Assembly (NCBI GenBank): GCA_013397865.1
Contig: VZTI01002794.1
Coordinates: 266,690 to 330,689, forward strand
Direction: 5' to 3'
Length of the DNA stretch: 64,000 nt
DNA from: Struthidea cinerea
Taxonomy: Eukaryota; Chordata; Aves; Passeriformes; Corcoracidae
The notes under the pieces are model-generated. The model saw nothing but the letters and a program-made list of their open reading frames with translations, was not told the origin of the DNA and made no database searches. The position numbers and the translations under genes were made by a program. This document shows positions 1-12,951 of this stretch, one piece after another. Position 1 is the first letter of the stretch. Every line of letters begins with the position of its first letter.

Positions 1-354
1 TATTTTGTCTAGGAACTGATTAGGAAATGTTAGTTAAATTAAAAGAGAAAGACTGTCCTTTCTATTATTTAAAAGAATCCATTATGCATCAACAGATGTT
101 CTCAAAGGCCTGTATGGAAGTAGTTTTCTTCCCCTTTCTCTGGGAATATGTAATTTCTTCAGAGTGCCTACCTTGATTTACTCCATCTGCCAAAAAACAG
201 TAGATTTTCACAACTGGATGTGTGTGCATATGATCAGGAGGCGACTGAATAAATAGTAATTTGTTACGCATTTCACACACTGTATATTGGCCATTGTACT
301 AGATTTTTACACATGCTCTGTATATTTCTTATCAAAAAAATCAATTATTTGCAG
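1..354 (+). other. intron upstream of the first exon in the window
   Basis: This is the 3' end of an ADGRV1 intron. It closes with a T-rich stretch and TTTGCAG ahead of the exon at 355. I see no repeat or RNA gene in it; the short open frames on the minus strand look like chance. Confidence 0.7.
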
Positions 355-468
355 ATAGAAGACGGACCAAACTCAGCTGAAGAAGACTTAAGTCCAGCCA
401 GAGGAAATATTACATTTACCCCTGGGAGATCAGTGTTGATTTATAATTTAACAGTGCTTGATGATGAG
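355..468 (+). CDS. ADGRV1: ADGRV1 exon 1 of window (R1, first part)
   Basis: 114 bp, starts and ends in phase 0. It encodes the middle of a Calx-beta repeat (R1, the second repeat of the whole protein): an acidic loop, the S-P-A-R-G-N-I-T-F strand, and the start of the calcium motif V-L-D-D-E, which is cut by the intron. The donor is GAG|GTAAAA. The next intron (2,559 bp) holds a CR1 3' end near 2.2 kb and otherwise plain AT-rich sequence. Confidence 0.9.
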
Positions 469-2170
469 GTAAAAACAAGCTGACTTCATTTTTGGCTTGG
501 ATATATAGATTAACTGCTTGCTGTTCTGGAGGGACTTCGTATATTATGTTACAAAAATTACTGGTTTAAACAGGGCTACAAGTGCTTCTGCTTCATAAAG
601 TTGAGTTTTGTCTCTCTGGGCTATCATTTTATCTTTGTAATGCTGCCTCTGTATTTCTAACCAACTAATATTTTTAGTTTCTGAACATACCCTGACTGCT
701 CTGACTAGATCTGTTAGGTGCTATACAGTAAAAGTATAAATAATCAAGAAAGCATTATATTTTTTTCAGATGGAATACTGAGGTTGTTGTATTGTCAAGG
801 ATGATGTCCCTTAACTTGATAAAGGTTCACCTATTGGACTGACCTTTCTATATTTAACTTTGCTCTTTCATGTGTGAACATGATACAGAGCAACTTGATA
901 AAGAAATTCACTAAAAAAATTACGTAGGGAAAAAAAGAGTCTGTGTCAGAAGTGGGAAACTTTAAAGCAATTCTTTTGTATATTTAATTACAGAAAATAG
1001 TCTTCCACGTCTATACTGATAATAGTATTAAGACACTGTGCCAAACTGCTGTGTAGAAATATCTCTTTCAGATTAGATATATTATTTCTGTAACTTATAC
1101 ACAAAAAGAATTCCTTAGGTTTGTGGGGAGGATGTGATTTATTTTTCCTCTGAGAGGTGCTCTGATGCTCTTTCACTCAAAGTTTGATCTATACAGCTGT
1201 GGTGCTCCAGTCACTGAAAGTCTTCCATGGGCTTCCACAGGTCAATGTTGTGTAAAAATCCTTTACTGATAATGATGATGGAATGCACAAGCATTCAATG
1301 TTACTCTCAGAATTTAATCTGAGCTGTTAGGATCTGAAGTTAAGAAAAACTGTGGGACAGTTATTGTTCTGAATTGCACAGCCTTTTTCCTTCAGAAATT
1401 ACGGGATTGCAGATCGGATCTCTACAGTATTACATTTTTAGTAATTTTAGTGTGTACATTTCCTTTTTTAGTGAGGAATAATGGAAACTTTGTGACAGAA
1501 AATGAAAGAGGCAAGTCAGCACTGGAAATCTTTTGTATTGTTGTCTTTGAAGTCTGACTGGGCTTTTCATTGGTCAATCATGATGCCATTAAGAATTCCA
1601 AAATGTCCCATTTATACGAGATATTAAGATGTAAACTACAGCTGAAGTTGTGGATACATTTTGACTCTCTTAAATGTATATTTTTAAATGATGCCACATG
1701 GAATATTAGTTAGTCAACTAAATAAAACATAAGTTAGCATTTTTTCTAATGCGGTAGACCAACTGTATTGCACTTCAGTATAGGAGGGAGGTGGCTGAGA
1801 TCTTCTAGATCTCACACTCACAACAAACCCTGGTATCAGACAACAGCATTATGCAAGTTTCAATGCCACAAGCCAAAGGAACTGAATTGGCATAAGCTAT
1901 CATGCCGACTCTTCTAGCCCTAGACAAGGATCTGAGGGTGGCCAGTAAACAAATAAATGTGAAAGAGAAAGAAATATTGGACAGCAGGGTTTTCAGAAAT
2001 TGTACTTCTGTCCTGGAATTGCTCTCAGAAGCAAATACTACTGGCTTCCAGTAGTCCACAGTAAGATGCAAAGATCACAAATAATTTTTAAATACTTCCT
2101 TTTTATTCATATGTACTAATCATATTTTTTCAGTTCCATAGCTGTAGCTAATCAAGATTTTGGGAATAAA

Positions 2171-2288
2171 ATATAGAATCATAGAATCATATAAAATGCT
2201 GAGTTGGAAGGAACCCATTAGGATCATCAAGTCCAACTCTTGGCTCTGCACAGGATACCCAGAAATCACATCACACCATGTGCCTCCA
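2171..2288 (-). mobile_element. CR1 LINE 3'-end fragment
   Basis: On the + strand this starts with the doubled 'agaatcatagaatcat' and continues with 'gagttggaaggaaccca' and 'atcatcaagtccaactc'. That is the reverse complement of the 3' end of avian CR1 elements, including the 8-bp ATTCTATG-type terminal repeat. Only about 115 bp remain, so it is a 5'-truncated insertion, as is usual for CR1. It is related to the copy near 16.7 kb. Confidence 0.85.
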
Positions 2289-3027
2289 TATAGTAATATA
2301 AAGCAGAAATCTCATCCTTAATTCTGTAATTTGTGGTTTATAAGCCATTATTTATTGTCTACTGCATCTGATACTGGACAAGAAATAGCTAGAACTAAAA
2401 TGTAGTTTTAAACAGTTGTTTTGTAGAGATACCAAAATCTAAATTATTGCTAAGAACAAGAATACACTTTCTCAGATCTGTGATTGAAATGTTGTCTGGG
2501 ATTGTGGGTATGTCTGAACAAAGGATGTGTTCCTTTTCCAATTGGATAGGTATGGATGGGCCAAGGTAGGTTCTGTCCAGAAGTTGTTGTTGTATTGTCC
2601 CAGGCACACACAGAAGTAGATCAGAATCAACATCAGAAAAAAGAAAATTTTAATCTAAGTAATGGCAAGGAACACTGGTTTCCAAGTAGAGGTGGCTTTC
2701 AGAAATGGCAGTTGGTCTCCTCATACTCTCAAGCTGTAAAGATGAAGATTTTCCTGATTCTTGGCTAATTTTTATTTGTTTTTTGTTTGACTTTCTACCC
2801 TCTTTCAGAAGTATCTTTTGGGAAATAGAGACATTAAATTTTGAAAAGGGGTTTTTAGCGAAAGTTAAAAGCAAGGCTTTTCTCCTGTTTGTTTTAATAT
2901 GAAATGAGCTTTCAAGTTTGTATCATTTCACTCTTCTCCAAAATACATAAACCATATTTCTCAGTATAAGTGTTCTGCATATATTTGAAATGTGACTTAC
3001 ACTTGGTTGCTAATACTATTTTTCCAG

Positions 3028-3593
3028 GTACCGGAAAATGATGAGATCTTTGTTGTTTGTCTGAAGAGTGTGGAGGGAGGGGCTGAAATCAACAACACAA
3101 AAAATTCTGTTTGGATTAATATTAAGAAAAATGACAGTCCTGTGCGTTTTGTTCAGAATGCTTATATGGTGCCTGAGGAAGATGAAGTGGTAACAATCCA
3201 AGTGGTTCGTGGTAAGGATGTCAGTGGAAAATTAATTGGACCTGATGAAGACGAAGTTTCTGTCAGTTACGCCATCATAACTGGGGATTCAACTGCACAT
3301 GCACAGCTTAACGTAGACTTCTTAGATCTACAGCCAAATACAAGTCTTGTTTTCCCACCTCTAGTTCATGAAACCTGTTTGAAATTTAAGATCCTTGATG
3401 ATGCCATACCAGAAATTGCTGAGACCTTTCAGATTATGCTTCTTAAAGAAACTTTGCAGGGAGATGCTGTTTTGATTTATCCATCTGTTGTTCATGTCAC
3501 TATCCAGCCGAATGATAAACCCTATGGAGTGCTGTCAATCCACAGTGTTCTGTTAGCTCACACTGTTATCATTGATGAAGACCAAATTTCAAG
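3028..3593 (+). CDS. ADGRV1: ADGRV1 exon 2 of window (end of R1, all of R2, start of R3)
   Basis: 566 bp, phase 0 to phase 2. It opens with V-P-E-N-D-E, completing the calcium motif begun in exon 1, and ends R1 at K-K-N-D-S-P-V-R-F. R2 lies entirely in this exon, with calcium motif L-D-D-A-I-P-E and linker P-N-D-K-P-Y-G. R3 begins with V-I-I-D-E-D-Q-I-S-R. The exon boundary is AG|GTACTA. The next intron (1,227 bp) is AT-rich with nothing recognisable. Confidence 0.95.
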
Positions 3594-4820
3594 GTACTAC
3601 AGATCTTAAAATCTAGTATCTAGTCAGTTTAAGAGATTTGTTTGTAATTGTTGGGCATCCTTAGGATATCATTAAAAGTAATTATAAAATCGCTGCTAAA
3701 ATATAATGTAGTAATCACTTAGTGTGTTATTATCAACTATATCTACAAAGATTTCAAGGAAGTGGGAATGTCTAATTATGCAGAAAGTATTTTAATATTG
3801 ATAAACTGTACGTAAATCAACCATAACTATTCAATCACATTATCAGAATACTGAAAACTCCTTAATCTAAAGGTAGGATCAGTGAAGTTGTGATAACTGC
3901 TAAACACCAGTTCAGTGAGAAATAGATTTCTGTCTTCCATCTTTGGTATATATTTGTATTTACTATCTATGAAACCAGTCTCTGATTAAAGAAAAAAAAA
4001 GTGTTGAGTGTCTCCCATGAAATAGTTACTTTAAACTCAAAAACCATTTAAATGTTTGTAATTTTACAGAGCGATTAAAATCAAAGCTTTGTACAAATTT
4101 TATAGGCAGACTGATACACAATATTGACAATCTTAATTAAAATATCTACTGCTAATTACTGATAGTAGTATATCCCCAAAGAAACAAATAATGCCTCAAA
4201 CTATCATACTATGAGAAATTTTGAAAGAGAATTTTATGGTATGTAGAACATAGCACTTGAGTATTCATCTTTCTTTTTTTATACCCAGTAAAGAAAGAAA
4301 TCCTGCTTTCTAAATGTTTGTAAGTCATGATTTCCAGAATTTTTGTTGTAGTCGTTCACTTGCCAGATGCAGGTAACATGACATTTCCAGTATCATAAAT
4401 ATCAGTAACTGAATATCTTTTCAGGACAGAGGCAAACAATTCATTCAAAAGCATTATTTCAATGCTCATGCCTCACAACTGTTCATGATGTAGAATAGGC
4501 AAAAAGTTTTCTGAAATTTGGTTTGTATTTCTCAAGACAAACTTAAAACCTGCCAAGACTCCACTCACTTCTCAGTATCTTTCTTGCTGTAAACAAAGTG
4601 AGATCTAACACGTCTTCAGAGATTCTACAGAGAGCTCATGAGTAAACAAGTCTTACATATGTGCTATGATTTCATAAACTGTAAGCCTTGAGTCAAATGT
4701 CAGTTGCAAGCAGTTAAAATTTATACCACTTAGGTCAGTGTAAATATTTTAGGGAACTGGTAACCATGCATGCCAATTGTAATTATGATTTGTGGTTTTT
4801 GTTTTTATTCAAAACTGTAG

Positions 4821-5091
4821 GTTTGAAGGGATCACAATTGTAAGAAATGGTGGAACACATGGAAATGTTTCTGTTTCCTGGGTTATAATCCGAAATAGCA
4901 GTGATCCCTCACCTGTGACTGCAGACCTTCTTCCAGAGGCAGGGGAGATAAGTTTTGATCAAGGACAGATGTGGGTGACACTTCATCTGAACATAATTGA
5001 TGATGATATACCAGAAGAGGCAGAGCCTTATCTTCTGAAACTCCTAGCTCATACAATACAGGGAGGTGCAGAAGTCAGTGAGCCATCTGAG
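4821..5091 (+). CDS. ADGRV1: ADGRV1 exon 3 of window (R3, main part)
   Basis: 271 bp, phase 2 to phase 0. It encodes the bulk of repeat R3: I-V-R-N-G-G-T-H-G-N-V-S in the second strand pair, then the calcium motif I-I-D-D-D-I-P-E-E-A-E. Two N-glycosylation sequons are visible (N-V-S and N-S-S). The exon ends S-E-P-S-E before GTAAGT, a near-consensus donor. The next intron (811 bp) has nothing recognisable. Confidence 0.95.
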
Positions 5092-5902
5092 GTAAGTTTG
5101 CATTTAGAATTCTTTTGGAGAAGATACTAGTGAGTAATAAAGACTTTACCAGTTTTAATAACATTGATTGATTAATTGATTTATTGGCTGAACAGGTGAA
5201 AGGGTTTGATCTTGGGTAGAAATGAAGAAAACTAATCCTTAATATAATCTTTGTGTTTAGAGCCATATCTTAAGTAATTAGCTGGTATAGTATACAATGC
5301 CAGACCTTGTTACTGTGGTAGCATTCAGTTCAGATCATTCCCAGTGTGCATAGATAGCATTGAATAAATGCTGTCTCGAGTGACTGCTTTCTAACAGAAG
5401 ACAGGAAAATTATTTTCACTTGCTCATTTGCTGTCTTAATGATTACTGACATGTTTTACAGAGTAACAACTTCAAGGGGAGGGTTTGGTGATCAAGACTG
5501 TAACCTCTGAACTATTAAATAAAGGGTGGCTAGCACTGCTGACAGTTCCGTGACTTGAGTCCCTGCTTTCTCTTCCTCAAAAATTGTTGGAATGAGCTTG
5601 GTGAATAAAGTGAAATTCTTTACAATCTGAAACATTTTTAAATTATTCACTTTGGCTGCTGAACCAAAAAATCAGTTATTCAGAGCTCATTCTGGCACAT
5701 GTGGTGATGCATAGTGGGAAAGTTACCACTGTCAGTGCAATGCTTCTTATGTATAAAGTATACTTTGGGGCTGTCAATCTGATTTCTTTCCTGATGCCAG
5801 TTCACTAAGGAGAAAAATATATGGTGACAGTCAGGAGGTACTTTTGTCAAGGCATGAAACTACAATATAGAGTAATGCAGCATGCTGTTTTCTGCTTTGC
5901 AG

Positions 5903-6232
5903 CTTCTGTTTTACATTCAGGACAGTGATGATGTTTATGGCCTAATAAAATTCCATCCTTTGGAGAATCAGAAGATTGAAAGTAATCCAATGGGACGCTT
6001 TTTATCCTTGAGTTTTGCAAGGGAAAGAGGAACAGTTGGAGATGTGCAGTTGGTTTATACCTCACTGTACATTCCAGCTGGAGCTCTGGATCCTGAGAGA
6101 GCGAAAGATGGCATTCTAAATATGTCTAGAAGAAGTACTTTCATATTTCCAGAAGGAAAAGCACAAGCTACTATAAATATACCAGTACGAAATGATGCAT
6201 TTCTTCAAAATGGAGCTCATTTTGTCATACAG
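5903..6232 (+). CDS. ADGRV1: ADGRV1 exon 4 of window (end of R3, most of degenerate R4)
   Basis: 330 bp, phase 0 to 0. It finishes R3 with F-Y-I-Q-D-S-D-D-V-Y-G and then encodes R4. R4 has the Calx-beta strand pattern (R-E-R-G-T-V-G-D-V and S-T-F-I-F-P-E-G-K), but where other repeats have D-D-x-P-E it reads R-N-D-A-F-L-Q-N-G-A, so calcium ligands appear to be missing. The human protein is similar here, so this is not a local mutation. The next intron (3,328 bp) has a 118-base N gap and is otherwise plain AT-rich sequence. Confidence 0.94.
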
Positions 6233-6769
6233 GTATCTCAGCTGTGTTTTGGGGTGGTTTTTTAGCCTGTATAATATAAAGGATATAAAACAGTAGTGGC
6301 TCCTTCCCTTTTAATTTAATTAAAATAATTCTTCCTGATTAAAAAAAAAAAAAGGAAAGAAATTATTAGTTCTGTAGCCAAGAAAACGTTTTTATTTAGA
6401 TACAGCTTCCACAAATATGCTATGAAGAGCTTTATTCCTAATCATTGTTTACTAATTACAACATTTTAAAAAAAATACACTGCTGTAATAGGATTCAGTT
6501 ATTAGTCATGCAATTTAACAAAGTGCTATCAATGTTGCAGAGGTTAGTTGCCTTTTCAGGTACGTTATTCTGTGTACCCCTTGGCTTTCGATTTAACCAA
6601 ATTAAGTCTCCTAAATTACAGAAGTAAGACGGATTTTAGAAATTACAAGCAAGGAAATAAAAATAGTCAAACATATGTTTAATTTATATGCAACTTTGAC
6701 CAGAGAACTTGAAAAGTTCTTCTGGTTTTCCCTGTATGTGCTCTTTTGGGTTTTTTTGCCTTCTCCCCC

Positions 6770-6887
6770 NNNNNNNNNNNNNNNNNNNNNNNNNNNNNNN
6801 NNNNNNNNNNNNNNNNNNNNNNNNNNNNNNNNNNNNNNNNNNNNNNNNNNNNNNNNNNNNNNNNNNNNNNNNNNNNNNNNNNNNNNN
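6770..6887. other. assembly gap (118 N)
   Basis: A run of N lies inside intron 4, directly after a C-run that ends the known sequence. No coding exon is missing here, because exons 4 and 5 join in frame and match the continuous human order. Confidence 0.98.
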
Positions 6888-9560
6888 TGTCATTGCTCAT
6901 AAGATTGGCTGGAAAATTTCACTTAAGTTATGCTTTTGAAAGAAAACGAGTTTTCCAAAAAACGTTTAAAGAAAGATTTTATATTTTCCAATTACTTTTT
7001 TTTTTTCATTTTTCACTGGAGAAAACCAGGTTTGCACACATGGTGGCAAGTTATTGTTCAGATATGCTGCTGTGGGAGATCCTGGGCATTGTAATCAGTA
7101 ATTGTTATAATTATTTTCTTATCTGCCGTTAAGACTACCGTATAATCTCTACTTCCTCTGGTTAACTATTGCCACTGTCTGGGATCATGAGCCCAGGGAG
7201 CAAACTTGATACGCAGACAAAGGGGTGACTTGGTGCATCCAAAGCATAAATCTCAAAGTAATTTCTTAGTTATTTTTAATCTTTTCATTTTAAGTCACGT
7301 CTCCAAAATTTTCAAATGGAGATATTGACATGAAATCATAAACATAAAATTAGGTCATTTTTGAAGATTTCTTCCCTCCACCTCCTTCCCCCTACATTCT
7401 ATTAAAAAAAAAGAAAATGATCAGTGAAAAAAAATACTGCCGGAATCATATTATCGTTTTAGTAGCACACACTCCTTTTACATTCACAGTTAGGTAGGGA
7501 ATTGCATTCTGAAATACTAGGATAGATTAGTGTGTTTTACCATCTTCTTGAGATCTGAAAGATTGACAGAAGAATTGAATTATCTAATTCCAAGCTCCTC
7601 TCAGGTAATAGGTTAAAATAACATTGCAGTGTGGACTATGGACAAGACGTGTGACAAGTACTTCAGAATGCAGGCACTTGGCCTGGCTTTTCAAACTGCA
7701 GATTCCAGGGAGTTGGGGGGTGTATGTTCTGTACTTTCTGCATGAACTATAAAAATCTTTTAATTTGAATACAGAAAATCAGAGGCAACTGCCAACAAAA
7801 ATAATTCATTTAGAAAAGGAAGAAAAATATCCCTATTTATCACTATGACAATCCTTCTACATTGTTAATAGTCTCAGCAAATATGTTTAGAATGAGATTA
7901 CAAAGTTTGTACTAGGCCCAGTAAAGGATCAACTCAGGAATTGGGGAAGGAGGGTGGAGGAAGAAAATTAAGCTTAAACATAGTAAGAGAATGGATAGAG
8001 GAACTGGAAATGTGAGATTAACCTTCTTCAGTGACATCTTCAATTAAATGACCTATTGTTTGATGTGCGGACTACTTTTGCTTTGGACAGGAAGATTAAC
8101 TAATTTAATAAACTGCTTGGCATTATCCAATTCACAGTGCATTCTTTTTTTCCTCATGAGCTGATTTGCTTTAAGAGGAAACACTGAATTTGAAAAAGGA
8201 ATCTTAATATTTCATTAATTACTACTTTAATCTCAAAGTTACTATCCGGGATAGTAACAAAGGGAATGCTTTCAGCTCTGTAGTATTTCAGAACTTCTAC
8301 TGAGCTAACAACTAGAACAGTAGTCCACTTGCATGGTGTTAATTGGGGAATTACTGCCTACTCTAAACGAAATCTTAGAAAACAAGGAAACAAACAGTCC
8401 TGCCCTCTGTTCCTCAGACTCCCAATAACTAGCTTGTGTAGTTGAAAATCAATTTCTATTTACAGTATTTATAAAAGAAATCTCATCTATCGTCAAATAA
8501 AATGTGCATGAATATTTCTGAATGTTACTTGAACAACAGTAGAACAAAATATGATACAGTCTGAGTATTTTGTATAAATTGGTTTTAAGAATCAAAGGGA
8601 TTTAAAACTCATCAGTTGAAAGGATGATTCATGATAACTGTATGTATTTAAATAAGGCCATTTTGCCCTTCTCCACTAAAACCTGTATGGTAGCATCTAA
8701 TAACTCCAAGGAAAAACACCGTAATGGGAGTTAAGAGGTTGTTGTCATCGGTGGTTCATGCACCAGTGAAATGTTTACAGAAGTCTATACAAATCAGTCA
8801 TGGAAACATCTGTTATTATGATCCATGTAGACAGAATCTCATAGTGGTATAATATTTGAAAGGAATATTAAAACAAATAAAACAAGGAAAGTCCTTCTTT
8901 CCTTGTCATGTCAATGCTGCTGATGGGATAAGTGAATGGTATTTTCCATTCAAAGAAAAAAAAAAACATTTTTCTATTTCTTCTTAGTATAAATAAACCA
9001 TCAAAAATATGGTAACATAAGTGGAGACTACAGTTCTGAAATCTTGTATTGATTTTAAATTCTGAAAGTAATTCTAACATATTAGTTATTGTAAATAGAG
9101 AAGTTCTTAAATTTTTTTGAGAGAGGAGTGAAGATTGAATCATTCTTTGGCTTCATGAGCAGCTGTAAATTAGTATGTTTCTTGTGACTTCAGCAGATTT
9201 TTACCAATTCATGGCAAAAAAATGAAGTTAGAACAACATCTGGGGTGCTTGACAGATCAATTCATAGATCTAGTAATGAATTGCCCAATTTAGAAGGTTC
9301 ACTCTCCCTCTGCATACATTTAGTTGTGTACATGATTTGTCTGAGAGGTATACCATTCTGCTGAGAAGACTCAATACCATCCACTTCATTTCTTACACAG
9401 CTACTTACACATTTTTGTAATAGCAATGTTGCTGGTAGGAGAAATTTATTCTGGAGGTGTTTTGCTCCTTGCATATGACACTTATTCCAAAATGTCAGAA
9501 TAGTTCTCGCTTGATACTAAGGCTTGTTATTTCTCAAGTTTTTCTTACTTTTCCTCACAG

Positions 9561-9737
9561 CTGGAAAAAGTTGAGCTGCTGAATAGAATTCCTCTTGTCC
9601 CACCTGTGAGTCCTAGATTAGGTGACATTCGAAATATTTCTTTAAGGATTACTCCAGATATTGCAAATGGAGAAATAGGCTTTACTAGCAATCTTCCAAT
9701 TATTCTTTCTGAGCCAGAAGAATCGCCTGCTACAGTG
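9561..9737 (+). CDS. ADGRV1: ADGRV1 exon 5 of window (end of R4, start of R5)
   Basis: 177 bp, phase 0 to 0. It encodes the final strand of R4 (V-E-L-L-N), a proline-rich linker (R-I-P-L-V-P-P-V-S-P-R), then I-S-L-R-I-T-P-D-I-A-N-G-E-I-G-F and the opening strand of R5 (L-P-I-I-L-S-E-P-E-E). The linker replaces the N-D-D-P-x-G found between most repeats. The acceptor is CACAG and the donor GTAAGT. The next intron (1,050 bp) is unremarkable. Confidence 0.94.
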
Positions 9738-10787
9738 GTAAGTAAACATTTTTATATTGTCCCTTCATATGGAAAAGTGATTTGGGGAAAGCACTTTGCG
9801 ATATCCACTGTCATGTTTGAAAGTTAATGTGAGAAAAATCCTTCCTCCAAGTTCTATCTTATCCCAAATATTCTTCTTCTTTAAAAAACCAAAAAGGCAA
9901 AAAATTGCTAGCAAGATTAATGTGTTAGTCATCAGAAAAGTGTGGTTGAACTTTGCTTTCTGTGTAAGCATCCAGAACTGGTTAGGTCTTGATCCTCACA
10001 TGGAGTAAAAGATGCTGCAGACAGTTTAATTTCTTTCACCAGCTGCAAAGACACTCATGTAGAGTAGGACTGATACTGCTCCCAGATTTCATGGAAGTGT
10101 CTGTGTATTTTATAGTTGACTTACATGTGAATATATAATTTGGCTTGCTGGATCTGTTTTCTAATAAATATGCTTTTTTCATTTCTCAGTACATAACAAA
10201 ACATTTTGAAAAGCATTTTCATCTGAGTGCTGTAATCCCAGCCAGAGAAATCCTTTATAAAATACCTTTTCTTACATTTTCCCTGTTTTCCCCTACTTCT
10301 CTTAACTGAAATCTTCCCTCAAATCCTGAATCAGAGAACTTGCTTTTCATCCTCAGAATAAAACTGCTGGTTTCCTTAAGCAGAGTACAGGCTGGAACTG
10401 TACTATAAGAGCCAGAGTAAATTATGGTTGTTACATTAAAACCGAGGTTGTCTTGCTGAGGTGGGCATTGGTTAAATCAGTCATAAAAGGTTTTTTGTGT
10501 GCTAAGTGGTTTGGTGCTAAGTGACTTGTCATATTAATAGTCTGCCACCCCCACTAGGTATATGTAAATATATATGTCCAAGTATATTATGGATAGATGA
10601 TTAAAAATATAAGATTCACTATGTATCTTCACTGATATACCATCTTTGATTTCATAGCTTATACATAGGTATAATTAAAAAACCCAAGGTGAACATTTTG
10701 AGGCTCGTATTCAAACAGTAATTTGCAAAGGGTTAATAGTTTTTGCATCTAGTTTTGCAAGTCACAGCAGACTCACGTGTTTTGTAG

Positions 10788-11011
10788 GTTTCCATTGCAT
10801 TGCATCGAGATGGGACTGATGGTCAAGCAACAGTGTTTTGGAGTTTGAAACCATCTGGTCCTAATCACAAGGCAGTAACAGAGGATGATATAAGTCCTTT
10901 TAATGGCTCTGTTGTTTTCTTATCTGGACAAAGTGATACTACAATCAACATTACTATTAAAGCTGATGATATACCTGAAATGAATGAAACCGTGTTATTA
11001 ACTTTGGACAG
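10788..11011 (+). CDS. ADGRV1: ADGRV1 exon 6 of window (R5, main part)
   Basis: 224 bp, phase 0 to 2. It encodes L-H-R-D-G-T-D-G-Q-A-T-V, the strand F-N-G-S-V-V-F-L-S-G-Q, and calcium motif K-A-D-D-I-P-E-M-N-E-T of R5, with sequons N-G-S, N-I-T and N-E-T. The last codon is split AG|G, an arginine completed by exon 7. The next intron is the largest in the window (8,708 bp) and is described in separate entries. Confidence 0.95.
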
Positions 11012-12871
11012 GTATTGTACCCTTATCTTAATTCATATGTATCACTTCTGATAATCTATATATAGCAGATTGGCACAGTATTAATTATGAGGTGTTGCCT
11101 CCATTGTGTTGATAAGTGCCTGGAGGAATATTGGGGCCTAGATTCAGACTATATATGGAATCTTCTTTGACTTGTGACCAGAGTAAGAAACCATGTTGTG
11201 CTTATTATCTAATTACTTAGTTTTATTTATATTTTGATTAAAATAAAGTATGATACTAAAAAAGTTCATTTAGATTTGATCTTTAGTTATAGCTCTTGAT
11301 TACAACACTTATGTTTTCAGAAAAATAATATTTAGTGAGATAATGGGGAAAACTATAATAGATAGTAATGAAGGCAATACATAACTGTTTTTCTCAGAAG
11401 AGGTTTATAGTCAGGATGTTGTTGCAGAATTAGATACTTCCATCACAACTGCTGGCTTCCAAAATAGGCCAGTGTGACTATTACCATGTGTCTGAGCTAC
11501 AAAGGGAGCAGTGCTGTTTCTGAAGCTCAGTGTTGTGGCCGCCCATCTGTGTGACTTCAGGATTGCAGAATAATTAAGCCTGTGAGAGGCCTCAGGAGAT
11601 ATTATTATCTGCATGTGAACACTACTCAGAATACTTGAATTATTTTATATCCAGGAGTCTTTTTGTTTTATTAGCAAGAGAATCTTGGCTATTTCTTCAG
11701 TCTGTTTCCAAAACCTCAAATGTAGATATGGTTTAGAAATACTACCACTTCTGCTAATACCTAATAATCTAAGGTGTGTTTTTCCCATTTATTTTTCTGG
11801 AAACATGCTAAGAGCGGTCTGCCAGCTGCAATATCTGCATTGAACATCTGCTACTTACACAGTCCTTACCTTATGCAGAAGCATCATTGTCATATAAAAG
11901 GAGAGCAGACTAGCTCTTGGGATCTTTAACACCAGATACTCATGTAGATTGCATACTAGCAAACCAGAAACCAGCTCTTCAAGCTGCTGCCGTTCCTGTT
12001 TTTTGAGCTTCATTCTATGGCACAGTAAAGATGCTGTTCCATTGCAGGATTGGTCTGCTTCTGTAGAAGCTGGCTGGTGGATGCATCTAGTGCAGAATGA
12101 ATTATTTCATTCTATTTTGGATACTCACTGTGGTGAAAAGATGGTCCTGTTCGAGACAAAACCAAACTGAGACTATTGCAAGCAGTTCTCTGTTTTTCTT
12201 CCTGCTGATGAAACTGGTTTGCCCAAAGGTTTATTAGAGTCTATGGCACAAACGAAGAAACTGAGATTAGAAATAATGATTGAAGTTGTGAAGAAGTTGT
12301 GTAAGGTGGCCAAAATGCTGACGTGGAAGGATTGGAGACAAATAAGTACATAGGGGAAGTGGGCAGCATAAAAGATTAACTTTTTAATATTGCACAGCTC
12401 TACACTATGTGTAACTACAGCTTTCTACCACATACTCTGAGTAGTAACCCCATGCCTTGAAAATTATGTCTAAAAGGGGATTGAATTGGCAGCTGAACAA
12501 ACACAACCACTGTTCTGCTTTTGCTACGTATGCTGGGAGTAGCAGGTTCTATTGATCATGAAGTGGCTAGTAAAAATTGTGCCAGCAGTGAGCAGCTTTC
12601 CCACACTTGGCCAGGTCAGAGAGTGAAGTAAGGAACAGGTGGTCAGGCCAGGAAAAAGAAGTAAATAAGGAGGAAATAAAATCTGGACTTTTCTCTAGAC
12701 TTGGATAGTGTCCCTCAAGGCTATGAGTGAAATTTGGCAACTTTAGTGTGAGCAGAAGCCAAGAATGAAATTACTGCAAAGAACATCCTTTCAATACTGG
12801 AGATGACTCTTCAAAGCATGGGTGAATGATACTGGCAGGGAAGGGTGATGTGGGTAAGCTTTTGGTATTGC

Positions 12872-12951
12872 CTTCTCTGTAGTTTGTGTTTTCTGGATGA
12901 ACTGAAATGATCTTCTCTGTAGTTTGTGTTTTCTGGATGATCTTCTTCTGG
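12872..12951. repeat. tandem duplication, 40-bp unit
   Basis: A 29-base block that starts 'cttctctgtagtttgtgttt' and ends 'ctggatga' occurs identically at 12872-12900 and 12912-12940. The period is 40 bp. It sits in intron 6 outside any recognised element. Perfect identity suggests a recent local duplication. Confidence 0.85.

Noticed and set aside
1805..2071. 88-codon minus-strand open frame in intron 1
   Set aside because: No start context, splice signals or recognisable motifs; it is of a size expected by chance in 64 kb.
12872..12951. Repeat-spacer pattern as a CRISPR array
   Set aside because: Only two copies occur, in a vertebrate intron. It is a simple tandem duplication.
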